From contig OY365814.1 of the NCBI GenBank assembly GCA_959347315.1, positions 4,273,864 to 4,337,863 of the forward strand: a DNA stretch of 64,000 bases, read 5' to 3'. The notes below the pieces were generated by a model. It was given only the letters and a program-made list of their open reading frames with translations. It ran no database searches and had not been told where the DNA came from. The position numbers were made by a program, and so were the translations under genes. This document shows positions 43,889 to 53,230 of the stretch, piece after piece (positions within the stretch are counted from its first letter, which is position 1; each line of letters begins with the position of its first letter). Source of the stretch: Bimastos eiseni. Its lineage: Eukaryota; Annelida; Clitellata; Crassiclitellata; Lumbricidae.

Positions 43889-44232
43889 AAACTCTCACAA
43901 CTGAAATCGTTAATGAAGGAACATGGAATAAAGTCTAGTTATATGAACAAAACAGAAATGTTAAGAATACTCGTTGAGAAGGGTGTTTTACCAGAATCAG
44001 AATTGCCTGAACCAGTGAAGGAGAAAAGGCAAGCATTACTCAAGTACGAGTACTTAAAAACTATTAGAAATAATCCTATAAGCGTTGAAATCCTAGACAA
44101 AGACACTAACGAAGCCGTCACGTACTCATTTTGTATAAGGCGAGCATGACTTTAAAAACCAGTATGAACACGCTGAAGGCTTATAATGGTAAAGTCTGGA
44201 GAAATCGATATGAGATTAACATACTAACATAA
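43886..44232 (+). pseudogene. SAP-domain protein with DNA-associated C-terminal motif
   Basis: ATG at 43886, TATAAAA twelve bases upstream. Residues 1-33 (LSQLKSLMKEHGIKSSYMNK, TEMLRILVEKG) form a SAP-like helix-loop-helix, a DNA-binding motif; a similar motif opens the polymerase of this element. A helical linker leads to KTIRNNPISVEILDKDTNEA. A one-base loss in the T-run near 44130 then shifts the frame; the other frame continues to TAA at 44230-44232 and contains YNGKVWRNRYEIN, a common C-terminal ending in this protein group. Possibly a DNA-binding accessory protein; not certain. Confidence 0.5.
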
Positions 44233-44253
44233 AGTTTTATCCAGCTACTTAAC

Positions 44254-44544
44254 ATGGAAACTCGTAAATTTTTAGATTTTGAAACTTTGGAAGAAGACGT
44301 AGTATTTACTGATAAAACGAAGCAATATTTATATGGCACAGAAGGATATTTTTACCTGACAACGGTAGTGGCGCCGGATGAGACGGAATATTACATGAGC
44401 GCATTCGAGGCGCCAATGCTCGACAAGTTGGAAAAGAATAAGACATTTACTTTTACAAAAACGAGGATAGAAACGGAGCCGGGATGGCTCCCGTCGTATA
44501 TCGTGGTATCTGGAGAAAACGAAATTGTTGAACTTGTGGTTTAA
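44254..44544 (+). CDS. Small viral protein, unknown
   Basis: 96 codons, intact, last plus-strand gene. Acidic start (FLDFETLEEDVVFTDKTKQY), a beta-rich middle (GYFYLTTVVAPDETEYYMSA) and a charged end with KTRIETEPGWLPSYIVVSGE. The alternating strands could form an OB-like fold, but no motif proves it. It ends 30 bases from the stop of the convergent fibre gene. Confidence 0.5.
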   Translation: METRKFLDFETLEEDVVFTDKTKQYLYGTEGYFYLTTVVAPDETEYYMSAFEAPMLDKLEKNKTFTFTKTRIETEPGWLPSYIVVSGENEIVELVV

Positions 44545-44573
44545 ATTTTCAATGATTATTACCATTGAAAATC

Positions 44574-45776
44574 TTAGTCATCATACACGAATAACTGCAT
44601 CATGCTTAATCCAAGCTTGCCTGATTCAGTCTGAAAGTAGATTAGCCTATAGGTCGTAGATTTTAATACGGAATCGATTAAAAATTCTTGGTAAGCATTT
44701 CCTAAAGAAATGTCTATAGGCGCTGTGTAAATAGTAACCCTTTGTCCTTCAAAATTGCGTGCGATTATACTCCAGCGGGATATCCCTGCCTGGTTATTTT
44801 TCCTTCCTTTCAAGCCGATCTTCCAGATTCTCACTGCGGTTGGGCATGTGATAGATATCCATGAGCCAGTGTGAAGGTTACCGTTAGACACCCATTCCCC
44901 GTCGTCTTTGAATGCCCAAAAGGCTTTGTTTGTTAGAACTGCTGAACTGGCATTCGCTTGAAAACCATAATTACTACTCTCGAAAGACAGTCTCGGTACA
45001 TAACCGATTTGACATTTTCTTCCAAGCGTGTAATCAGGTAGCGTTGAAATCCATTGTAGTAAGGAGATGGAAACTCCGTCATCATTTTGGCTTATAGGTG
45101 TAATATTAAGTTTTCAATATCTGTAATTAGACGAAGCGGGAAATGTAATCTTCTTCAAAACTCCACAATAGAGGAATTCCCGTGAAACTAAAATTTCGGT
45201 AAAGATCGTTCCATCGTTACTAGCTCGAACCTCCCAACCAGTAATACAGTCGTCTTGCTCATGGCCGGTGAGGATGTCAAATCCCGACATTGATAGAGGA
45301 ATGGGGTACTTCATCTGTAACCAAACATTACTTGCATCATCAGTAAACCACCTTTCGGGGAAGCGATCAGCATTTTGGAAAGCCTTCCATGGGTTGCAAC
45401 CATAATTATGCAGTCTTTGATAATCGCTTGCACTAGCTTCATAAGTTAAACCGTTTATTATCGTTGTATCAGAAGTCATGGTTGGGGTCGCTGTCATGAA
45501 TGCTCTCAGGTATTCGGGGGTAGAACTATTCGATATCGCATGGCTGACTAGAGTTTCGACTTGACCAAAACTCACGGCCTGACTGGCTAAGACAGGCGGA
45601 TGAATGCTAGTCGGTAGACCTTTTATTGAGTTGCCACTCATTTCCAAATCACCGCCCATCTCGTTCGTTCCATCTCGTTTTAGAAAGGTATTACTGGCTT
45701 GAGATAGAGTGACACCTCCCGACACTATTCTTTCAACTGATGCAGTATCAGTTCGTCCAAATTTATCGACAGGCAT
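44574..45776 (-). pseudogene. Tail-fibre-like attachment protein with discoidin-like domains
   Basis: 401 codons in one frame, ATG at 45776, with a single in-frame TGA at 45114-45116. Residues 1-75 look like a phage tail-fibre foot: FLKRDGTNEMGGDLEMSGNS, IKGLPTS and a SQAVSFGQVETLV helix. Two domains resembling F5/8-type C (discoidin) folds follow, one around VWLQMKYPIPLSMSGFDILT with GWEVRASNDGTIFTE, the second, past the stop, around TGSWISITCPTAVRIWKIGL with WSIIARNFEG. Such domains bind sugars or lipids, so a host-attachment role is likely but inferred. It lies 22 bases after the protease gene on the same strand. Confidence 0.65.
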
Positions 45777-45798
45777 GTTTTTAAATAGGTGATATTAT

Positions 45799-46224
45799 TT
45801 AATGTAATTCGTTTACGACTTTTTGAAATTTACAACCATCGTTGCATGTTTTCTTCAATACATACACACATAAATGACCGCAATACACTTGACCGTCTGG
45901 TTGTATTCGCTCACTGTTATAAAGCAGCGGTCTTAGTAGATATTTTATCAATTCCGTAGGAGGAGGCCGTCTATAGCTGTCGAAATAACTTTTATCATTA
46001 GCGCGCTTGATCCAACACGTCCAATGCGTTCCTTTGCCATCAGGATCGTCCAGATTAAAGATACCACACTCGGTCGCTCTCGGCTTCTAAGTCAGCTCGT
46101 CTCTTAGAAATACTCTCCTGAAATTATTGATGTTTAGTTTCTTAGCCGCTTCGATTAGATCCTCGTTCGATAAAGCAATATTAGGTAGCGCTACACCCTC
46201 GACATCGATTTGTTTGACACTCAT
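45799..46224 (-). pseudogene. Adenain-type cysteine protease (maturation protease)
   Basis: 142 codons in one frame, ATG at 46222-46224, in-frame TAG at 46087-46089. The catalytic residues of the C5 family are visible: His in GKGTHWTCW, an acidic residue in the following strand (SYFDSY) and Cys in VYCGHLCVYV. Length is shorter than adenovirus adenain (about 200) but usual for Polinton-type copies. The enzyme cleaves virion proteins during maturation. The stop precedes all catalytic residues, so this copy cannot be functional as read. Its TATAAAATG start contains the stop of the upstream polymerase gene. Confidence 0.8.
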
Positions 46225-46233
46225 TTTATATGA
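46222..46233 (-). promoter_or_regulatory. CATATAAAATG start-linked motif (protease)
   Basis: The motif abuts the protease ATG and overlaps the TAA of the polymerase gene (46226-46228). Confidence 0.55.
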
Positions 46234-49200
46234 GCGAATAATGTCCATATGCTAAAGTGTGGATGCCATCTTGCTGAATCACTCGTATATCATCTTCCGC
46301 TGAGAGGGCTAGCTTGTTGACTTCTTCGGTGTAGATTTCGTGAAGATGCGATCGACTGACATTCATCTTTCTCGATTGTTCTCGTTTGGTGAATAAGCAG
46401 TCTTTGTAATCTTCGTGAGTGATTGATTTCTTGACGACATTCTTCTTAACGCCTTTACATTTCTTGTGGTCTACTCCCGCCATCTTGTACGAATACAACT
46501 TTGATCTTAAATCTACAAACTCTTCGATCTGTTTACCAGCTGAACTTTGAACATTCCAGTGACCTTTTTATTAATCCCAGTTTCTATACCAGAGAAGTGG
46601 TCTTTAGGATAGTCGCTAGTGTCGAACCTGCTTCTAATGCCTGGAGTTATATCGGTGAAGAAGTCTTCGGTCTTAATTTCATAGGCTAAAGAATCTGTAT
46701 CTGTAAAAAGTAACTTTGCTCTACCTTCATACTTTTTCTTGATGTAATTATAATGAAAATCATACATTATTGTCTTACTCAAGTCTAAAATACACATACC
46801 GAGATATATAGGCTTGTTATAATATAGCTTCGTACGTTTCATGTGAATGGCAATCAGGTTTTCATCAAAAATAGTTCGAGTGTTGTAACTCGTTCTCGCA
46901 GCTAGTTTTATAGCTTGCTTCTCGCTAGAAACCAGTTTTATATCTACGCGAGACTCTATGTCCTCTAAAAAAATTTCAAACACACTATTGTTCATTAGTT
47001 TAAAAAAGTCTTTCTCGAAATCGTTGGTTGCTCTGGTCCTTAGGTTGGTATTAAGATCGATATATTATTCAGCCAGGCACTTTCTTCAAATTTAATTCCA
47101 CGATGAATTTTGGTTATCTTCAAGCCTAGGATTTCATACTGCTTTATATTTTCGTAATGGACTATGTATTTTACTTTATCATTCAGGTTTGGAATGAGTT
47201 TAGGCACAGTTGAAGATTCAGGTGTAATATTCTCAGGAGCAAGAGGATAGTCATTGTGAAGATCGTGCAAATCTCTCTGATATTCCAAGTCCACCTCTAA
47301 TATACACGGTATTGATCTCCAGTCGTTTAGCTCATCATTACCCATCCACTGGAACCCGTGAGTTGGTAGATTCTTACACATTGCCCATCCATACAAACTA
47401 TTTGCGTCTAAATAGGTTATAAATGTTGAAGGCTTGCTATCGTCAAACAATGGCATGTACTTATTGTTTGCCAGCCCATAACGATGTGAAATGGTGCTAA
47501 CACCGCCTCTTATCCCATGTTTAACCATTAGTATCATATCATAATCGCTCAATAACTCCAACTCTACTCCAGTCAACTTTAATGCGGCATGCGGCATCCC
47601 AAGCAAGACCCGGAGAAGTATAATACCAGGCGGGATCTAGGCCATAGTTCTCACAGCACACATCTCTAAAATTCTCAAAGACATCAGCGAGCAGGAGAAC
47701 GTCACTCACGTTATATAAATCGTGGTATTCTCTAAACGTTTTAAATCCGAATTCATTCCATACCACCCGTGCGTGGTTGTAGTCTTCGTCACTAATGTCC
47801 GAGTCGTTAAGTCTCGAATAGAATGCTGACTTTGGTGGTAGTTCTGTTTCGTTCAGTCGATCGATGGAATTAATGAAATCGTAAGGATCGACACCTTTTC
47901 TAAGTAGGAGATCGAGCTGATTGTCAGAACAGTGTTATATTTTTACACTGGTCTTTGCTTAGGTTCCTCGATAAAGCATCGAGACTCGATGCCATAAATC
48001 TAAAACTATCGATGAAACGTAATTCGCGTTTAACTAATATTTCCTTGTTTTCTTTATTTACAAACTTATCAACCACAACCTCTCTGCTAAATGAGATATA
48101 CTTTTCTTCGTTGCAGGGAATGCAGTTAATCTTTTCATTATCATCGCCTCGTAATTTCTTTATGAATAGATGACTGTCATAATCGGATAAATTGTGGAAT
48201 AATATTGGGATAAACTTGGGGACTTTATAGTTGAGATTACAAGTTTTATGTGCAACACCTCTATATTTTCCAGTTAAATGACAATGGTCTCGAACTCGAT
48301 CATTACCCAGTTCGCCTTCGCAAATGTGACAAACAGTAGCTGAGTCGTATAGTGCCCGATCTTTCTTTCCGAATATCATTTTCTTTGGAAATTTTAATCG
48401 ATCATAAATATCTTTTATATTATCTATAAGAGCGTCTATAAATATCTGAGCTACATCATCGTCTTCGCTCTCCGCTGAGAACATTACGGGGGCTTGCGAA
48501 TATAGGTCATCGTTAAAACATTTTATATAATAACAGAAAGAACTTGGAACGTGTTTTTGATATTTGTTGGTGTAGGACATGCTGGGATCTGGTTGACAAG
48601 TGTCTATAGGTTTAATAAAACTTTCAAAATCGGCGTACACTACAAATGGGACTCTCATCTTTCTATTATAAGTTTTAAAACTCAACATAGTTCCTGGTTT
48701 TGGAAGTTCTATCTTTTGAGCGTCGTGTTGGGAACAGTACTCGGTGTGTTTATGTAGCGAATCTATTCTATTAAAACCGATTAAGCATCTTTTACAATGG
48801 TACATTGAAGTGTATGAGTTTTCTCTATGAACCGCCATCAGTCTGTTAAAGTTCTTTATCCAACAATAGTGTTTCTTTACTCCATCAGAAATGAGTAATA
48901 GATCTACACACCTATCGTTCTCATGCTTTGATAAATATAGTGGGAATAGGTTAACATCTTTCTCATGACCAAAAACATTAATACTAATATTATTATTTCT
49001 CTCAAACTTACTTATCACATTAGCATCCACTGCTACTGGGATTTCGATACCGGACCAATTACGTTCCTCGCACTGTCTAATTAATTCTTTCGTAATTCTT
49101 TCTGGACGGTTGTCAACTGGGTTTAAGGCTCTCAGTACACACCACTTGAAGCATTCTGCATCTTTGTTCTTCATATTGATTATAGCCTCTTTTCTCACCA

Positions 49201-50102
49201 ACTCCTTCGGTAGAGGGGATGTAAGAACTACCTTTCAAAGGTTTATAAACATCGGTGTTGATATCTAATTTTTGAACCGCTCTGAGTCTCCAGTTACTAC
49301 TACGCATCTGGAAGGCTGCCATAGACTCTAGGATTTTATCTTTCGCGCTGTTATAAATTTCACTTACATCGGTGGAGTCTAGAATCACCTCAGTCCTTGA
49401 AACGAATGGAAAATCTGTGGAATCTACTTCTCCAGACTTGATGTCAACGCGCTCCATTGTGCAGGTAAGGACAAAGTTGACCTTAGTCTGACGATTCTTT
49501 GTCAACAAGTCTACCGCCTGTGTTCGAACGGTGTCAAGAAAAGATGTGGCATCAATACCGTTAGCCCCCTCTACCGTGTATTGTTTCGTGAAGCCCTTGA
49601 TAGCTGAAGCCATCTCTCTAATCTTTTGTGTTTTCATAAGAATTTTACCGAATATAGAATTCACTTTAGCTTTCAGTGCTTCTATTTTCTCGTTTACCTT
49701 TCTCTTTGGTTCTTCGGGTATGTACCCTTCAATCCACTTTCCCAATTTATTAATCTCTGATTTTGTCTTATCGAATATTTTTTGTACTGTTGGGGCTGGT
49801 ACGGGTTCGAGTGTTGGCCCGGGTTCGAGTGTTGGCACGGGTTCGAGTGTTGGTACGGGTTTGAGTGTTGAGACTCCAATGTCAGGAACGGGTGCGTCAA
49901 GCAAACTAACATTGGTTGAGATTGAGGGTGCGCTGTAAGCTTCAATTTTGGCAATCAACTCTGCTTTCCGCAGTCTCGTATACCCAACCAAGCCGCTCTG
50001 CTTGGCGATTTTTCTTAATTCAATAACAGTTTTCTTTGAGTATTCCATTTTATCTTGAGGCGGCTGTCCTTTAAGCTGTTTTGAGAAAATATTTGCATTC
50101 AT
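46226..50102 (-). pseudogene. DNA polymerase B with SAP, exonuclease and endonuclease VII-like parts
   Basis: About 1,290 codons in six frame segments, from ATG at 50100-50102 to TAA at 46226-46228. Order: SAP-like helix-loop-helix (KKTVIELRKIAKQSGLVGYT), a Pro/Glu/Thr repeat, a coiled region, a C2HC finger (YHCKRCLIGF, about 48740-48815), ExoI VVYADFES (about 48630), an endonuclease VII-like zinc site (CHICEGELG...DHCHLTGKYRG, about 48240-48340), ExoII NLSDYDSH, ExoIII YHDLYNVSDV, motif A YLDANSLYGW (about 47400), and motif C DTDS (46690-46704). Breaks: extra C near 49218, shift near 47928, a 7-bp duplication near 47585, shifts near 47066 and 46550. In motif B the usual Gly after NNSVF is Glu. 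Confidence 0.85.
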
Positions 50103-50113
50103 TTTATATATAC
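50100..50113 (-). promoter_or_regulatory. GTATATATAAAATG start-linked motif (polymerase)
   Basis: Abuts the chosen ATG of the polymerase gene and is the reason for choosing it over the longer open frame that extends upstream to 50165. Confidence 0.55.
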
Positions 50114-50199
50114 ACAAGAAAACAATTTGTGTGTGATGACTCATCGTCGAAACTGTTGTGAACACCCCGTGACCTTTGACCTTTAGGGAATATAGGTAG

Positions 50200-50510
50200 G
50201 TGTTTTGACCATGCTTATAGGCTTGTGCACGCCAGGTCGAAACTATCGGAAAGTTCCTGGCGTTTTTTCCTAGTTATTGGTTGATGCTGGTTTTATCCAA
50301 GGCTATAGGTTTGTGTATGAATTATGACGGATTTGCAATTTTTTGCAATATTGTGGTATCCTATAGGTGGAAGATTTAACCTAAGGTCTAGGTTTGTGCA
50401 TGAATTGCAGCGAATTTGCAATATTGTGGCAACCAATAGGTTAGTTTTTGACCTAGATTATTGGTTTATGCATATTTTAGACACCTTTAACCTAAGGTAG
50501 ATTAAAACAA
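50200..50510. repeat. Diverged ~90-100 bp tandem repeats right of the viral element
   Basis: Three imperfect units share blocks such as CTATAGGTTTGTG-ATGAATT, GA/CGGATTTGCAAT, GCAATATTGTGG and TTTAACCTAAGG. They lie just upstream of the polymerase start. They could be the terminal or regulatory region of the element or host sequence. Confidence 0.5.
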
Positions 50511-52984
50511 TGAAAAGGTAATTTATGTTCAGGTGATTTGGCGTCGCTAGCAACATTCTTATGCTCATGGCGTTTGTTGTCATTCTATGGTTGCTAGGTA
50601 ACATGGACGCTCTCTTTTCATTGAGTATCGATGCAACAGTTTCGACTGTTTATGCGGCGCTGTCCCTGGCTACGCAAGATGCAGATCAATGTTGAGTTCT
50701 ATCCTCTCCTATCAGTATAAGCAGCGACGCCCAGCCACATTCAACTGCTAATCAGGATTATTATCAGATACAGAGCTCGCTAATTGTTAGGTTCTGAAGC
50801 TAAGCTTTACTGAAAGCCTAACGATATTGGATCTGACGATTTAGTAAGTGAATTATGCTCACAAACAGAATAAACGTTTGGATGCATTGAAATCAAATGT
50901 AAGTAGGAAAAATATGTATGATATATTCCTATAAATTATGTGGTAATGAGATATATGAAGTATCTCTATCTTAGAGAGAATGTCTGATTTAACCTTATTT
51001 CACGCATTACTTGCAATGAAATTGAGAACTGTCGCCCACATTGTTAAGATTGGGGCCAGCTTAATTTTTAAAATACATTAATTATGATAAATCTAGTATA
51101 CTTCTTCATTTAAGACCTCTTCTTACAATCAAACGGCTACGGTGGAAGATGTTCAGAATTGAAGTGGGGAGAGAAATTAGTCTGAGCGTAGGACCTGTGC
51201 AGAGGTAGCAGATACTCTGATTAGTTCGTAGTCCTTCAAGACCTCTGCTGTCAAGCGTTTCTTCTGATGCTCTTTCAGTGTGCCATCAGACTGTCAGTAA
51301 TACACACGACGCATTTCACTGTGAATTCTTCCAACAATTGCTGTTTCAATGCTGTTGCAAGCTGCGAGTGGTCCTTCAGATAATAGAAGCTAATTTTGTC
51401 GTATTTTGAGGGCTTCAATAGGACAAGATAGTCTCAGCGATCTTGCTCTTCTTAGCATCGAACGACGAGCATTTTGGAACAAACTTTTTCTAACTTTAGG
51501 CCTATATTGACCAATATGCGACAGTTGAATTATGAAAAAGTATTTTATAGACTGTCTATGGCAGACATGTATAAATAGTCTTTGGATACGTTTCAAAAGC
51601 GTAAAATAAATTAGAAAATAAGCCGTCCATATATAACCTCACGCAATTTTGGCCTCCAGCCCTGCCCATCGTCACTCGTTGTGATACCACCACCCACAAA
51701 TATGACGTCACAAAGCTCTGCACCCCAAGAAAACCAGATGTCCTGAATGTTATATGCACATTTTACTATAATCATCAAGCAACTGAAACAAGGCAATAAA
51801 TTATAACTATAAGGATACTTAAAGTCATATGGTAGAACAATAAAATGGAGAAAGTATAACTATAACACTCCATATGCATTCCACAAGATGGCAAGCTCTG
51901 GTAGGATCATTTCAATTTTAAATAGAAATGTTAGATAATGAAAACTTAAATTATTGATCAAAACTTTATGCTTCTCCATACGCCCACGGAGAAGCAAAAT
52001 GTTTCCTTACGGAATAGGTAGAGCTTGTATCTCATTATCCTGTTCAACGAATATTCCATTCAGATCCATATCTCCTTCGTTTATCCACTCTACACACTCG
52101 CTGTTTACTTCGTTTTCGATTACTGCCATTAGTTCACGTTGCCAACATATGCCGACATGCGATGACTCACTGTGGCCTGATCTTATGCATATTGGCGTTA
52201 ATAATTGATTGCTGCTTGTGGGTTACACAATGGCTGCCTCACTTCCAAAACCACAAAATTGGGGCGCCAATTCTGTAGTTTGTCCCCGGGCGAAAATGCC
52301 CTAGCTACGCCTCTGGCTGTTGCTACAGAGGACACAGATATCAACATACATATTAATTTAAGCTTATTTTCTTGTAATTTTGCACTGGGCCGTCTCACTT
52401 TTCAGCTTCCGATAGCTTATTAGATGCTCGTGCTGCTTAAGCATTGTTATTTGCTGTCAAGACATGCAATAAAATTTCATAATCTGCTTATAGGTAGTTG
52501 ATTCACCAAAACAGCATTCTCAGTGCACGTGTAGACCTACTCTCCAGCGTGCATGCAATCCGTTCAAACTATCAGCAGACATTCTATGATTATGGATCAT
52601 GGCGGCGGCTGCTGCATACATCAGAGCCCTTTGACGTCATATTGGAGGGGTGTCATATTATGTGTATAACATGAACGTACTTGTTATTACTTCGTGTTTG
52701 GTTGGCAACAATAAATTGATTGACTGATTGAGTGATTGATTGATTATATATTGTTAGATAGGACTTGCTTAGACTATCTTCTATCGGTAAATATCCCTTT
52801 CCTTGATGGTTCTGCACGAGTGGCTATTAAGGGGAGTGTCTTTGCCTATTATAAGGTTCTGTTACTTAAGTGTGACCAGAGTGTGCTTGGCTTCTCAGTT
52901 AAGCTAAGACCGTTGTGTCTTTGAGACCAGTTGTCTTCCTTTTGCGTATTTAAAAGCCAACCTCTCTGCCTGTAGTTAAGATAC
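50511..52984. other. No firm gene; retroposon tail near 52.70-52.75 kb
   Basis: At about 52710-52747 GGCAACAATAAATTGATTGACTGATTGAG leads into TGATTGATTGATT, a common 3' tail of CR1-like LINEs or derived SINEs on plus. At about 52028-52160 (minus) a short acidic frame reads RELMAVIENEVNSECVEWIN, which looks coding-like but is unrecognised. Nothing else stands out. Confidence 0.4.
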
Positions 52985-53230
52985 TTAACCCTTTCAGACC
53001 GTATGTTCATTGGATTGGATATATTTTTAACCCTTTGTTTTCATCGAGCAACGCTGTTTTAACGACTTTAGACCCACTGTCCATTCCAAAGGACTTCACT
53101 TTAGACGGGTACACCACTATTTGTTTTCGTCAGTCGATAACTGATCTTGTGGTTGACGATGAAGGATAGGTGTTTGCGACCGTACATTATATATTCGTGT
53201 CGAAAATTAACTCAGGTCTGAAAGGGTTAA
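52985..53230. mobile_element. piggyBac-type MITE with TTAA target duplication
   Basis: TTAA (52985-52988), then CCCTTTCAGACC, about 214 bp of non-coding sequence, then GGTCTGAAAGGG and TTAA (53227-53230). The 12-bp terminal inverted repeats are perfect and begin with CCC as in piggyBac elements, which always duplicate TTAA. ACCGTA recurs near both ends. No transposase frame, so it needs a source in trans. Confidence 0.8.

Larger units (their letters stand above)
38290..50160. mobile_element. Endogenous Polinton/adintovirus-type dsDNA virus, inactive
   Basis: About 12 kb with the hallmark set of midsize dsDNA viruses of animals: FtsK/HerA-like packaging ATPase, penton-like protein, double-jelly-roll capsid protein, adenain-type protease and protein-primed-type DNA polymerase B, plus core-like and fibre-like proteins. 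Virion genes run on plus (38.29-44.55 kb); polymerase, protease and fibre run on minus (50.10-44.57 kb); the blocks meet tail to tail. Gaps are short or absent and several starts overlap the previous stop. The left side is cut inside the ATPase. No integrase, terminal inverted repeat or target duplication was found. Nearly every gene has a stop or frameshift, so it cannot encode a full virus. Confidence 0.85.

Noticed and set aside
38290..50160. Alternative genetic code or stop-codon readthrough as an explanation for the in-frame stops
   Set aside because: All three stop types occur and the polymerase also has five frame changes, so ordinary decay is simpler.
50114..50165. Upstream extension of the polymerase frame to 50165
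   Set aside because: The TATATATAAAATG motif abuts the ATG at 50102, and the extension has no family-like sequence.
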